From positions 35,175-99,174 of the forward strand of contig NZ_LNXV01000034.1 in the NCBI RefSeq assembly GCF_001467025.1: a stretch of 64,000 bases of DNA. The letters are read 5' to 3'. Both the position numbers and the translations under genes were made by a program. Below the pieces are notes generated by a model, which did no database searches, had not been told where the DNA came from, and saw only the letters and a program-made list of their open reading frames with translations. Position 1 is the stretch's first letter, and every line of letters begins with the position of its first letter. Origin of the DNA: Legionella brunensis (GTDB lineage: Bacteria; Pseudomonadota; Gammaproteobacteria; Legionellales; Legionellaceae). Shown here piece by piece: positions 37,401 to 47,492 of the stretch.

Positions 37401-40400
37401 TATTCAAATACAAGAACATCTGCAAGTATCTACATTAACTCCTGCAGCTCTGTTCGTGCTTAATATGCTCTTACTAACGCTTGATGATTTGCACACTGAT
37501 ACACGAGTTGACCGCAATCTTGTCTTGGATCATTTACAACTCATTGCTGCCTTAACCCATCAACAAATGTCAAGCAATGAGCATTGCGGTTTCTCTCATG
37601 AGTTGCAACAATTGATGATAAATACCTTGTCCTACATGATAGAGCAAGATAATCGCTGGTCCAACACTATATTAACTAGCCAGGAGTTTGCCAATATTGC
37701 TTTAGCTTGGCTTGAAAAAGTAGATAACAAAGCACTAGATCGTCATCCATTGACAAAAATATTACTGCAAAATACCTCTATACCGTTACCCCCTACATTA
37801 ACAAGCGACAAGCGCTATCAAGGCTTTGTAAAACAGCTTTTAACAGCTCCTCCGCAAACAATGAATGAAGATCAATTTTCTATCTTTTTTGAAACCTTAA
37901 CTCCTGAAAATCAAAAAGGGTTGGCATTAGATTTATTACAACGGCCAACCTTAGGAGATGTTCAATGGTCATCTCTCATGACGCTTGCTCGAGTACTACC
38001 AACCAATACGCTCTATAACATCTATAGCCAGAGTAAAACCCGCTTTGTTTTTGTGGATTTGTTAGCCCGACACCCCAATGGCATGACAGCGCTCAATAAC
38101 TTTGAACAAAATATGCTAATTGCCGAGATAACCTCAGGGAAACAAGTATTACGCATTTTAGATAGTTACAGTCCAGCCCATGCAAAGGTAACTTTTGTTG
38201 AGGCTATTTTTAACTATCTAGATGAAAAAAAAATCCCTCTCTTAAGTTGGCTTGAATCCATGAATGTTGACACGCAAACACTTGCCGCTTTTGCAAATTA
38301 CACCACGCAAGAAAAACGTCAACTGCAACTTCGCAAAGTGATTCAAGAAAGCCATTTTCTCAATCGCCGTGTCAATGAATACCTACAAACCCCCACTCTG
38401 GAGATGTTCTTGGAACCTAAGGGGTTATTATTTTCTCTGCTTGGAGAGGCTGCACTTAACCCTTGGCAAGGGTGGCTGTGCCAATTTCAATTAATGCAAA
38501 CCTTAGAGCCTTACACTTTAAGAAAAGCCATTCCAGTCCAGTTTGAATTATTGGAACAAGTTTCCCAATTAAACAATTTTCTAGAGCCTTTATCTCAAAG
38601 CCAAGAGGTTGCTTGTTCAATGCTACAAAGCGCCAGATGGATACAACGCTTACCATTACTATTTGGTGGAGTGCTGGCAATTATTTATGAATATCAAAAT
38701 AGCAATACTGAATTTCAAAAAGCTGTCGAACAAACCAAGCTTTATCAGCTACTTGTTTTACCGCTACTCTCCAATAAGTACTCTATCTCTTTGGCCGAAA
38801 CACAACTTAATCATCTCTATAATTTACTTATTGATTATCACCAAGCCTTTCAAGACACTTACCCAACCCATGCCCAACGAATTTTTACTTACCTTAAGGA
38901 TTACCAACATCGCTTAAAAACGATGGAGCATTTTGCTCCCCCTAAATTAGTCCAGTTATTTATACCCGATTCCTACTTTGGCAGAATTAAAAATGGCCAA
39001 ACCAGGCCACTACAAGAGATAGAAACTGAACTATTAAGCACTGCCGCAAAAAAACACCAGGAATGGTTAGCTTACAAACAATTCTCGCCCGCTTTACAAT
39101 TAAGCAATTTATTGACCGCTCTACTTAAAACACCCAAGGTTTTCGAAAAAGTTGAATTCAGAAAATGGTTTTTGGAATATTGCTTATTTTCTCCATTAGC
39201 AGGCTCTTTAAAATCTGAGCTACTCATACAATTACTCTCTCAGTTTCCTAATAACGAATTCACCGAACAAATTACTCAAATTCATAGCAAATTAAAGCAG
39301 TTTCATGTTGCCTATGAGACACTGAAACAATTAGCAACAGTATCTAGCTTACCGGAAGTTATGCGATTTTTATATTCGCAATCTATAGAAGTCTTGAGAC
39401 TGCAACTAAATGCGGCTATGTTTGCCCATCAACCCCATTTAACTAATTTGCTTTTTATGGCGTTGCAAGCAAAAAGAACCCAATTACCTTGGCAAAAAAT
39501 TCAAGCGCTCTTACCTCCGAAAGAGCTTACTAATTATCTGGAGGTTGATTGGATTCACTTGGAACTAGGCAAGCTAAGTGCCGTAGAAAGTGAGCTTGCT
39601 CTGAGACATCAGGAGCTGATGGTATTAGGATTTAGTGCATTCAATGACACTCAAAACCTAACTCGCTTAACTAATCTTTCTCATTCCATTGTAAAAGAAA
39701 ATATCGACAGTACTGTCGTCATTTTGAATAGTTACTTACGGTTTTTATCAACGACCAAATCGGATTCAATCTGCATAAAATTATTTCATCTTTTGAATGA
39801 ATTGTATTTCGATACAAAAAAAACATATGTGCTATTTAGAAAAATTACAGATGAATTATTAAATCGAATCATCGTATTGGCATTACAGGAACCCAAGAAA
39901 TACGAGGAGTTACTGCAAAAAATAATTTATGCTGGCTTTGGAGAAAAATGCCAAACTTTGATGAATACTGAATTTGATACTCTCGGCAAAATAACTGACA
40001 AAACAAATAATAGTGTACCCTTTTTAGAAAAATTATCACTTGAGCAATTCGCTCAATTAACACCGGAAGAATGCGAAAAAATCTTAATCTTGCAACGTCT
40101 TTCTTTTAACATTAAGCCGCTTGAAGAGTTAACGACGTGGAATGTCGCTGAGGAACAACAAGAAAATTATTCCTATTTTTGTGCCGATGCATCTCTTTAT
40201 GAAACACTGTTTTGTCTGCAACAACAACTTACGAAATCCAATCTGCGAAGTGAGATAATCGATAGCGCGCAACAAAATTTAGATTATTGTTTAAATTTTT
40301 TGTCTGTTGAAGCAAAAATGCTTTCATACAATTCATTAATGGATAAATTCCACCAGGATATCAATATCCAAAAACCAGGGACTTACTATCATTGGCTTTG

Positions 40401-43002
40401 TTTATTATCGTTCTTGGCCGAAGACAAAAATATTTTAATTACTCATTTCTTGAATTGGCTAACACAACTTGACGATAAGGAATTAACAAACTGTTCCTTC
40501 CTTGACAAGCTCTTAGCTCATATTTTAGATAAAGACTTGCTTGTCGAATTGTGTCAGAACATTTCTCACACCAGCTCAATTACTCCGGCAAAATCAACTT
40601 GGCTTTTTGAGCGGATTGTTCGTGCAAAATCCATCACTAAGGAGGCTATTGAAAATATTGTTCTAGGTTTTTCTTGGGATTGGCTAAAAGAACAAATAAA
40701 AAGCTCGACCATGAATCGTCTTAATTTGCTTGAACTTGCTTTGCAACAGAAAAACCACATCAAGGCCATAACCGTAAATACCTCCAGCAAATTGGCTTTT
40801 TTTACTTTACTCAATGAATGTCAGCTTTCTGCAAATGAACTAATCCATTTACAAAAAATTATTTCTAATCAAGCGATTAAATCGATGATTATTGCGCATT
40901 TACTAGGACGCAAAGATTATATTGAAAAACTCCAAGGTGAATCTTTTCTTACTAATTTAATTACAGCAGAAAAGCGTTTATCACCCAGATTACAACCGCT
41001 TGTTTTTCAATTACATCTAGATTCTCTCTCACCGGAGGTCTTCAAACAACTACAACCTGAAGCAGCAGCAAGCTTATTTTGCTCCATTAAAAATTTTCAC
41101 CGCTTCGATGAAACTTATGTTGAGTCTCTCTTACTGCTTATGGGAGAACAGAGTGATTGCTTGATTAAATACTGGCTAAGCTATTATGGAACGATGCCTA
41201 ACAGTGCTACTCCCTTGGTTGCATTACTCAAACTTGCTCCTCAAAAAGTGCTCGCCTCACTTGCTGAAATTTCCGAGGATAAAAGACGCCATCTACTTAA
41301 TATTTTGATTAAAAATCTGGATAAATTAACATTAGTCGATGCTAAAAATTTACTAGGTTTATGTCATGAATCCCATCTTGTTTATGCAGCACATCTTTAT
41401 TTGTATGAGGGAATATCTGAGGATGTTTCCATCCAATTTATTAACGAATTAACTGAGAAGATACTTGAGCAAAAAGTTTCATTAACCTCACAAACAATTC
41501 ATTTACTTATGAGACTTAGTGAGCGAGCAGCATTTTCTGCTTTACGCAAAAAATTAGGTAGAGCAACGAGTGATCATTTGCGCAGCAGCGCGCTATTTGC
41601 TGATTGTTCCATTTTTTATGATGAAGGACATTTAAATCTGAAACGCATGCAAAAACTAGTCCCACTTCAAATAAATCAAGCAGACCAAACAGGTGCTGAA
41701 AATCAGCGGGGATTCGTACAAATTTTTACGAAAACATTGAAGAAAATGCTTGTGGGTGAGGAAAGCGCCCCTATTCAATTAAATGACCTTGCGGTCAATC
41801 CCTTAATTGCTGTTTTAGCGAAAGATACGGAAAAGCTGCCATCCATTGATTATTTTTTGATTCATTATCATGGTAAAACAGAATCTCTACAGCGATGCAT
41901 TAATGATTATTTTGACTATCTTGCAGCAAGATGTTTAACAGAACGAAATAAAAAACCTTATTCCACGACATGGCTGCTAACTCGTTCTGAGGTCGCTCAA
42001 AGCACCAGGAAAACTATTTTTGATAGTCTACTCACTCATCCTGAATTATTCGATGAGCGGATTTGTGGGGGAATGCTATTATTTGATGCTGAACAAGCCG
42101 TAGCCCATTTTGGTTTGCAAGGTGACTATCCAAATTTAATTACGCTATGTTCAGGATTACCTTTCCTCGATGAAAATTCTGACACAGCCAAAATGGTAGA
42201 AAGAGCCCGAAAAGAAGCGGAATTTGAATCCACTATGGCGACCATTAGTGGTTTTTTAGCAGAGTTTCGTATTTGGTTTAGACGCAGCCTTTTTTATGGC
42301 TGGGAAACTTGGCTACAACCCAGGAACCCACAATATGTAATACCCTGTGATGTAGCAAAGGCAGAGAACTCCTCTACTTTAATTTTACAAGAACTAACTA
42401 CTGTAAATGTATCTCAAGAAATACCACCGACCAGAGAAGCATCTCAAGAAAGTTTAGAAAACCTCCTCACCCACATTGATGCGACTACCGATCTTCCATC
42501 TCTTACTCTCTTAGCCAACGCCTTAAATATTTTTGAATGGCAAAAGCCCTCTAAAGCAGAAATACAAACCAGAGAAACAGTAGATAATTTATTTGAAGGG
42601 TTATTGCGGCGTGCTAAAGGGGAGTACAACTTTGCAACATGGTTGCCCCAACACGTTGAGCCGTTTATTACTAATCGTCGACAATTAATTGGCCTCTATA
42701 ATCAAACTGATCAACAAGAGAAATTAGCTAATCTACTGAGTATCGCAATTGAGGGACCTGGTAATTTTAAAGAGTTGGCGACACTTTTACTAGAAACTAA
42801 AGAGCCTGAGCTGGTGACAGAAAAAGTTGATCCCATTCTACTGCCACAACAACCTTCTTACTCTTTAATGGGAACAATTACAGGAACCTTTTCTTCTATT
42901 ACCTCCTTTTTTTGGAGGACTGACGCCAATGCTCCACAAGAGACGCAAGCCACCGCAAATCCTGCGCCGAATAAAGGATGGTTTAATCTATTTAGCAGGT
43001 GA
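34405..43002 (+). CDS. Giant 2865-residue soluble protein of unknown function
   Basis: One uninterrupted 8.6 kb gene. AAGGAG at 34393-34398 sits 6 bases before the ATG at 34405, a strong start; TTG at 34399 is less likely. The product is leucine- and lysine-rich and appears almost wholly helical, with many repeated helix-turn-helix stretches (for example LLQHLPSIQRERLYSRLLE), suggesting an alpha-solenoid. There is no signal peptide, membrane span or catalytic motif I can name. The last 60 residues are Ser/Thr/Ala-rich and end WFNLFSR. Intact length argues for selection. It could be an effector or a large scaffold; no homologue is recognised. Confidence 0.8.
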   Translation: MSNNFMAAFLSEIDIVTARQLYIKEQPATATFHLIIDQLSDQRACDKLAILLTLLNENSTIDDCIRLKSKILLQLALDALSHSNKTKAEQTLNELKVLLTNDALSFWQESLPKLVLWIETHHQNEDILFLLQHLPSIQRERLYSRLLETADGNPSWLAPLITYVVSNFHTPSSLVTEVQRHLGKLASSLLLSPTLCHEKIGYLSLALTTEELVNITFQLRAIAATYATDSREKQHQRFIERRQTYLNKYDALATALTVRATNSNAEYELLVHGNNELANILMIKRLKLQITPNIQRELVTELLEKHSQYDLQDPLFKAAATESFLNVFSNLPLDSLSLYFKKFYSHYANKNLAETIRFLDLLFEKSRDKTKILRCLDDIDDGDKTVTINFITTSRARDDDLTTACLERLDEKQLINLYGHIIALRSLIQYQIESLPSSYYQVLSKKIRASSTPTQHFADLAEIIKLMSEEIINDTIKNIFRNFNDNVNLRYQWLNALFNAKVNITSLLGSCQDLLKTVKLPEQVALLKPLSSEEILALYLHMLSHNAATEDFHCFVELLKDSDRQPLLLYLLLNTPIVNKSFLDQLVPFIDDKNLITLIIQLLDKVNDDNNYTGTLEELLQYFCQRLQSTTDEKASLHQWIDCEDAKKLASHLLESPICFYALASRSSLFQDFTPNLLQGYLVNNASADLRLRANRVLNLVPFDTTKIENIALGVLSHFHSSPKKLQTLFINLESAQQSLDEQGKKNFTCLKQACCKLLKSTSEDYEEKLCTTLLTTQLTTTHCFDSFLAKLASNISQSKDAHLSAQYLTQIETNALEQIPPPALATILTKSIQETTKSNWQKVAIHLKEQNITRSVQLVRKLIAQISNCNNNPVLFEQALQFIVNLENIDELIPFLKEEELQWLIKESRDKGLHEKFPHWFKLLLSQIKFEDLNYCSLFALLPPDQCLLDTMYQFDELKPHAATIFLQLAKRATAPVHFIALFQQLVKESSQQKRQFIIQIQEHLQVSTLTPAALFVLNMLLLTLDDLHTDTRVDRNLVLDHLQLIAALTHQQMSSNEHCGFSHELQQLMINTLSYMIEQDNRWSNTILTSQEFANIALAWLEKVDNKALDRHPLTKILLQNTSIPLPPTLTSDKRYQGFVKQLLTAPPQTMNEDQFSIFFETLTPENQKGLALDLLQRPTLGDVQWSSLMTLARVLPTNTLYNIYSQSKTRFVFVDLLARHPNGMTALNNFEQNMLIAEITSGKQVLRILDSYSPAHAKVTFVEAIFNYLDEKKIPLLSWLESMNVDTQTLAAFANYTTQEKRQLQLRKVIQESHFLNRRVNEYLQTPTLEMFLEPKGLLFSLLGEAALNPWQGWLCQFQLMQTLEPYTLRKAIPVQFELLEQVSQLNNFLEPLSQSQEVACSMLQSARWIQRLPLLFGGVLAIIYEYQNSNTEFQKAVEQTKLYQLLVLPLLSNKYSISLAETQLNHLYNLLIDYHQAFQDTYPTHAQRIFTYLKDYQHRLKTMEHFAPPKLVQLFIPDSYFGRIKNGQTRPLQEIETELLSTAAKKHQEWLAYKQFSPALQLSNLLTALLKTPKVFEKVEFRKWFLEYCLFSPLAGSLKSELLIQLLSQFPNNEFTEQITQIHSKLKQFHVAYETLKQLATVSSLPEVMRFLYSQSIEVLRLQLNAAMFAHQPHLTNLLFMALQAKRTQLPWQKIQALLPPKELTNYLEVDWIHLELGKLSAVESELALRHQELMVLGFSAFNDTQNLTRLTNLSHSIVKENIDSTVVILNSYLRFLSTTKSDSICIKLFHLLNELYFDTKKTYVLFRKITDELLNRIIVLALQEPKKYEELLQKIIYAGFGEKCQTLMNTEFDTLGKITDKTNNSVPFLEKLSLEQFAQLTPEECEKILILQRLSFNIKPLEELTTWNVAEEQQENYSYFCADASLYETLFCLQQQLTKSNLRSEIIDSAQQNLDYCLNFLSVEAKMLSYNSLMDKFHQDINIQKPGTYYHWLCLLSFLAEDKNILITHFLNWLTQLDDKELTNCSFLDKLLAHILDKDLLVELCQNISHTSSITPAKSTWLFERIVRAKSITKEAIENIVLGFSWDWLKEQIKSSTMNRLNLLELALQQKNHIKAITVNTSSKLAFFTLLNECQLSANELIHLQKIISNQAIKSMIIAHLLGRKDYIEKLQGESFLTNLITAEKRLSPRLQPLVFQLHLDSLSPEVFKQLQPEAAASLFCSIKNFHRFDETYVESLLLLMGEQSDCLIKYWLSYYGTMPNSATPLVALLKLAPQKVLASLAEISEDKRRHLLNILIKNLDKLTLVDAKNLLGLCHESHLVYAAHLYLYEGISEDVSIQFINELTEKILEQKVSLTSQTIHLLMRLSERAAFSALRKKLGRATSDHLRSSALFADCSIFYDEGHLNLKRMQKLVPLQINQADQTGAENQRGFVQIFTKTLKKMLVGEESAPIQLNDLAVNPLIAVLAKDTEKLPSIDYFLIHYHGKTESLQRCINDYFDYLAARCLTERNKKPYSTTWLLTRSEVAQSTRKTIFDSLLTHPELFDERICGGMLLFDAEQAVAHFGLQGDYPNLITLCSGLPFLDENSDTAKMVERARKEAEFESTMATISGFLAEFRIWFRRSLFYGWETWLQPRNPQYVIPCDVAKAENSSTLILQELTTVNVSQEIPPTREASQESLENLLTHIDATTDLPSLTLLANALNIFEWQKPSKAEIQTRETVDNLFEGLLRRAKGEYNFATWLPQHVEPFITNRRQLIGLYNQTDQQEKLANLLSIAIEGPGNFKELATLLLETKEPELVTEKVDPILLPQQPSYSLMGTITGTFSSITSFFWRTDANAPQETQATANPAPNKGWFNLFSR

Positions 43003-43012
43003 CTTCTACTTT

Positions 43013-43318
43013 TTAGGATCCCGGCGACTCCTTACCAGGATTTTGATTGTGCATTACTTCACTACCTATCAATGGGATTTGACTATTAACATTGACCTCC
43101 AATAACTCCACAATTCGCCGTAACTGTTTTATAGCACGCTCCATTGTTTCGATATCACTATGTATCACGACATTGCAAAGTGACACGCCCTTATTGCCTG
43201 TTTCAAAGACTGTCAATTGTTCGATATTTAAACGGTTACGTGCAAAAATACTAGCCATTCGCTGCAACACACGAATGGTATTCTCTGTCACGATAGACAG
43301 CGCATAGATATATTTCAT
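43013..43318 (-). CDS. ilvN: Acetolactate synthase small (regulatory) subunit
   Basis: A 101-residue ACT-domain subunit that binds the feedback inhibitor valine and activates the catalytic subunit. The start is the ATG at 43318 (MKYIYALSIVTENTIRVLQRM). FARNRLNIEQLTV is the ACT-domain signature. It begins 10 bases after the large-subunit stop, so both are on one transcript. Shorter than IlvH types (about 160 aa) and closer in length to IlvN/IlvM. Confidence 0.9.
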   Translation of the reverse strand: MKYIYALSIVTENTIRVLQRMASIFARNRLNIEQLTVFETGNKGVSLCNVVIHSDIETMERAIKQLRRIVELLEVNVNSQIPLIGSEVMHNQNPGKESPGS

Positions 43319-43328
43319 AGTGACTTCC

Positions 43329-45059
43329 TTAGGATAATCGCACCTCATCAACCCCGGCACCAGAAGGAATTATAGGAAAAACTACACTGTGTTGTTCCAC
43401 AACAATATCCAGCAAATATGCTTCCTTGCTTGCAAGCATCTCATCAATAGCTTGCTCTAATTGTTCTCTACTTTCTACTCGACGAGCGCGAATACCATAT
43501 CCTGCGGCAATTTTAATAAAGTCTGGGTTTTGTAATGAAGTACATGAATAGCGTTCTTCGAAGAATAACTCTTGCCATTGTCTAACCATGCCTAGATAAC
43601 TATTATTCAGGATGATTATTTTTACAGCCAAATGTTCTTGATTAATAACACCCAGCTCCTGAATAGTCATTTGAAACCCACCATCACCAATAACTGCTAC
43701 TACCTCACGATCCTTGGCCGCAAATTTGGCACCAATAGCAGCAGGTAATGCAAAACCCATAGCGCCCAAGCCTCCTGAGGTAATGTGAGAGTTATTGCGC
43801 ATAAATTGATAGTACCGCGCCACTACCATTTGATGCTGCCCCACATCTGTCACCAAAATCGCCTGCCCGTGGGTTTTTCTTGAAAGTAAATGCACCACTT
43901 CTCCCATTTTTATTTTCTCACTGGTAGGCTGTATTTCATTGCTAATGACTTGGGCAAATTCTTCTTTATAACAAGATTTAAATTGCTCAAGCCAATCATC
44001 ATGCTGATTAGTTTCGACAAGCATCGTCAACTGCTCCAATGCCTTTTTTGCATCGGCGATTAAAGCGACATGCACCGGGACATTTTTGCTTACCTCAGAG
44101 GGATCGATGTCTATGTGGATCACTTTAGCTTGTTTAGCATAGCGTTTAAGATTTCCAGTAACCCGATCATCAAAGCGCATCCCTACAGCGATGAGTACAT
44201 CAGCTTCATTGGTTAATAAGTTGGCACCATAATTACCATGCATGCCCAGCATCCCTACATACAAAGGATGATCAGGAGGAAAAGCAGATAAACCAAGCAA
44301 AGTGCAGGCAACAGGGATTCCCGTTTTTTCGGCGAAATGCAAAAGTTCTTTTTCCCCCTGCGAAAGTAAGACTCCATGACCAACTAACAAATAGGGTCTT
44401 TTAGCCTGATTAATTAATTTTACTGCACATTGCATCTCTTCATCTTTCAGACTAATTTGGTACGGCAATACTTTTGGGGGCAGGAATTTTTGATAAGCAA
44501 AATCTAAAAAGCCCAACTGAGCATCTTTAGTAATATCAACTAGAACTGGTCCTGGTCTTCCTGTTTGAGCAAAATAAAATGCTTTTGCCATGGCGAGAGG
44601 AATTTCTGCTGTCTGAGTTACTTGAAAACTCCATTTAGTCACTGCGAGCGTCATACCAACAATATCTGCCTCTTGGAACGCATCTTTTCCCAAGAAAGGA
44701 CTCGCAACTTGTCCAGTCAGGCAAATTAAAGGCACAGAGTCTAGCATTGCATCGGCAATGCCCGTGATCAAATTAGTTGCTCCCGGTCCTGAGGTTGCAA
44801 TGCAAACACCAGCTCGCCCCATTGTCCGAGCATATCCCTCAGCAGCATGAGCAGCACCTTGCTCATGGCGCACCAACACATGATGTATTTTAGAGTGAAC
44901 CTCATATAATGCATCATACAAAGGCATAATAGCTCCACCTGGATAGCCAAATACGAGGTCTACCTTTTCGTAGATTAATGATTCAAGAATTGCTTGCGCA
45001 CCACTCATTTTCATACTATTCATTGTAGAACAATGATCCTGAGACTGCTTTAAGTTCAT
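43329..45059 (-). CDS. ilvB: Acetolactate synthase large (catalytic) subunit
   Basis: ThDP-dependent synthesis of acetolactate/acetohydroxybutyrate, the first common step of branched-chain amino acid synthesis. The 576-residue product has VFGYPGGAIMPLYDAL, the catalytic Glu in RHEQGAAHAAEGYAR and the ThDP/Mg motif from GDGGFQMTIQELG to NNSYLGMVRQWQ. The start at 45059 is not certain; ATGs at codons 13, 16 and 18 lie closer to the conserved domain. A TTGACA lies 9 bases upstream of the annotated start. Convergent with the giant gene. Confidence 0.94.
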   Translation of the reverse strand: MNLKQSQDHCSTMNSMKMSGAQAILESLIYEKVDLVFGYPGGAIMPLYDALYEVHSKIHHVLVRHEQGAAHAAEGYARTMGRAGVCIATSGPGATNLITGIADAMLDSVPLICLTGQVASPFLGKDAFQEADIVGMTLAVTKWSFQVTQTAEIPLAMAKAFYFAQTGRPGPVLVDITKDAQLGFLDFAYQKFLPPKVLPYQISLKDEEMQCAVKLINQAKRPYLLVGHGVLLSQGEKELLHFAEKTGIPVACTLLGLSAFPPDHPLYVGMLGMHGNYGANLLTNEADVLIAVGMRFDDRVTGNLKRYAKQAKVIHIDIDPSEVSKNVPVHVALIADAKKALEQLTMLVETNQHDDWLEQFKSCYKEEFAQVISNEIQPTSEKIKMGEVVHLLSRKTHGQAILVTDVGQHQMVVARYYQFMRNNSHITSGGLGAMGFALPAAIGAKFAAKDREVVAVIGDGGFQMTIQELGVINQEHLAVKIIILNNSYLGMVRQWQELFFEERYSCTSLQNPDFIKIAAGYGIRARRVESREQLEQAIDEMLASKEAYLLDIVVEQHSVVFPIIPSGAGVDEVRLS

Positions 45060-45147
45060 TAATTAACCATGTCAAACTGACATAATCATCCTGACTGTTA
45101 GCATGATTCAATGCTCGATGGTCGAATGAATTTTAAGGATAAGCAAC

Positions 45148-46200
45148 GTGTTTAAAACTTCTTACCTTGTGCTGTTTTTTGCCTTACTAATTTTACCCTT
45201 TGTCTGGATGACAGTTAGTAAAAGTACTACCGCAGTGCCGCTAAAGCGACCATTTCCATCCACTAAACCTTTTCACGAAGGATATCTACGTGTTTCCTCT
45301 CTGCATGAACTTTGGTATGCGGAATATGGAAATCCTAAAGGAATCCCCGTGATAGTGTTACATGGTGGTCCTGGTGCAGGTTGCAACGATGACGATATGA
45401 AATTTTTTGACCCACAGTTTTGGCACATTATTTTATTGGATCAACGAGGCGCCAGACATTCAAAGCCGTTTGGTGAAATGAGAGAAAATACCACACATAA
45501 TCTTATCTCAGACTTAGAAGCTTTAAGAAAAAAGCTGCGTATTGATAAGTGGCTAATTTTTGGTGGCTCGTGGGGAAGTACACTGGCCATCGCATATGGA
45601 GAAGCACATCCAGAACATGTTCTTGGCTTTATTCTAAGAGGCATTTTTCTTGCCCGTAAAAGTGAAAATTGGCATTTATGGTATGGGATGCACAATACAT
45701 TTCCTGATGTCTGGCAAGACTTTAATGACTTTTTACCGAAAGAACAGCAGCATGATTTAATTCAATCCTATTATCAATTAGTAATGAATCCAGATCCCAA
45801 TATCGCTATGCCCGCAGCAAAAGCCTTCTTAAGATATGATTTAACTTGCTCTTTCCTAAAAATTTCAACAGCGCAATTAGAAAAATTTTTAACGAATGAC
45901 TCATTCACTCTCGGCGTCTCACGTACCTTTATTCATTACTCGGTTAATCATTTCTTTCTAAGAGAAAATCAGTTACTTGATAATATTAAAAAAATTAATC
46001 ATCTTCCTTTGATCATTGTACACGGACGTTACGACACAATTACCCTTGCCAAAAGTGCTTATGAGCTTCATAAACTATGGCCAGGTTCCGAGTTAATTTT
46101 TGTAGATGCCGCAGGCCATTCGGCACAGGAACCCGGTATTATTTCGCAGTTGACTCAAGCAACCGAACGCATGAAAAAAATAATTAGTGATTACAACTAA
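45148..46200 (+). CDS. Membrane-anchored prolyl aminopeptidase-like hydrolase (S33)
   Basis: A 350-residue alpha/beta hydrolase of the proline iminopeptidase (Pip) family. GTG start at 45148 with AAGGAT upstream. The N-terminal helix (SYLVLFFALLILPFVWMTV) looks like an uncleaved anchor or signal, so the enzyme probably faces the periplasm, unlike the usual cytosolic Pip. HGGPGAG at residues 72-78 is the oxyanion motif. Ser141 in GGSWGSTLA is the nucleophile, Asp in HGRYDTIT the acid and His in AAGHSAQEPG the base. It probably removes N-terminal proline. An AsmA-like gene follows after 18 bases. Confidence 0.85.
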   Translation: MFKTSYLVLFFALLILPFVWMTVSKSTTAVPLKRPFPSTKPFHEGYLRVSSLHELWYAEYGNPKGIPVIVLHGGPGAGCNDDDMKFFDPQFWHIILLDQRGARHSKPFGEMRENTTHNLISDLEALRKKLRIDKWLIFGGSWGSTLAIAYGEAHPEHVLGFILRGIFLARKSENWHLWYGMHNTFPDVWQDFNDFLPKEQQHDLIQSYYQLVMNPDPNIAMPAAKAFLRYDLTCSFLKISTAQLEKFLTNDSFTLGVSRTFIHYSVNHFFLRENQLLDNIKKINHLPLIIVHGRYDTITLAKSAYELHKLWPGSELIFVDAAGHSAQEPGIISQLTQATERMKKIISDYN

Positions 46201-46218
46201 AATGGTGGTTACTTAAAA

Positions 46219-47457
46219 ATGATGACACGAAAAAATAATTGGACCTGGGGACAGAAACTATTACTTATAGCCCTTATTATTACTCTTCTTTTATTTGGAT
46301 TAAACTTTTTACTAACTTACATCGCCAACCGCATTATACAAAGCGCTGATATCGTCGGCATCAATACGAAAACCAATCGTCTTAATTTGCATGTAAAAAT
46401 CAGTGTCTTTCCTTATTTCAAATTAGGTTTTACAGGGCTTGAATATTCTTATAAAAATAAGCCAGTTGTCATGATAGAAGAGGCAAGTGCTCATTTATCC
46501 TTTTTTGCATTATTTAAAAAGCGCTTGCATATTTATGATATCACTATTGATAAAGGAGTGATTGATCTTACAAATTTCCCCAAAATGACGATGCAAAAGG
46601 AAAGCTATCCCAGAGAACACTCCTCTAGTGAAGAAGCAACAAAACAGCATAAAGAATTACCCCCGGCCACACTTAAAACTGTCTCTGAAAACGCTTTTAA
46701 TATAGATCATCTTGAACTGAACAATATCCGTATCATTTATGCGACCTCTGCCCCCCCCTTGTATTTTGAAAAAATTACCATCACACGCAATCCCTCAGAC
46801 AGCTCGTTCATTATGAACCTAGATGGTCAACTTGCAGGGAAAATCATTAGTGGTTCAGCAGGTCTTTATCCGCAAAAAGAGAAGTTTCTGGATATAACTT
46901 TTTCCTTAGGGCAAAACGTTGCATCCATTGTGCTCAATGATACTCATCAAATGCTACAAGGCAATGTTCGTGGCTCTTTTTCTGATCCTCAAACAATTGA
47001 ACAGCTATTTCTAATTCCTACAGAGACATTACCTAACGAATTAGAGATGAATTTTTTACTCACCAATAACAAAATTACAGTTTCACCAATTAAGATTTAT
47101 TTTCCTAAAGCAACGATTTCAGCAAACCTCAGTCAAGAAGGCACATCGCCCATTAATGTGGAGGTTAATATTCCAATGGTTCTTTTGACAACTTTATCAT
47201 CTAGTTCATCGATGATTTCCTGCCCAATCCCAAATCTAATGACAAAACTTCTTAAGGGGTTTAACACCCACATTCTATTTATTACTGAATCTCAAAATCA
47301 GCAGACAACTAGCGCCATAAAAACATCCGTTTCTGTCGAGCCTTCAGGAATAAAATTTGACAATAATCTTTTACCTCCTGGTTTAGAACAAATCTTGAAA
47401 ACTTGTTTTGATTACCAATTACAAGATGAGGACAGTGTAGTTATCTACCATTTTTAG
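46219..47457 (+). CDS. AsmA-like membrane-anchored protein
   Basis: A 412-residue protein with one N-terminal membrane helix (residues 12-34) and a long periplasmic part rich in beta strands. The pattern INTKTNRLNLHVKISVFPYFKLGF, then a series of alternating hydrophobic strands with basic/aromatic turns, resembles AsmA/DUF748 proteins, which form grooves for lipid transport between membranes. No catalytic site is seen. ATGATG pair at the start; it follows the Pip-like gene closely. The call is by fold pattern rather than a firm motif. Confidence 0.6.
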   Translation: MMTRKNNWTWGQKLLLIALIITLLLFGLNFLLTYIANRIIQSADIVGINTKTNRLNLHVKISVFPYFKLGFTGLEYSYKNKPVVMIEEASAHLSFFALFKKRLHIYDITIDKGVIDLTNFPKMTMQKESYPREHSSSEEATKQHKELPPATLKTVSENAFNIDHLELNNIRIIYATSAPPLYFEKITITRNPSDSSFIMNLDGQLAGKIISGSAGLYPQKEKFLDITFSLGQNVASIVLNDTHQMLQGNVRGSFSDPQTIEQLFLIPTETLPNELEMNFLLTNNKITVSPIKIYFPKATISANLSQEGTSPINVEVNIPMVLLTTLSSSSSMISCPIPNLMTKLLKGFNTHILFITESQNQQTTSAIKTSVSVEPSGIKFDNNLLPPGLEQILKTCFDYQLQDEDSVVIYHF

Positions 47458-47492
47458 ATTAACGTGAGAGCCAATGAACTTTAGTTAAAGAC

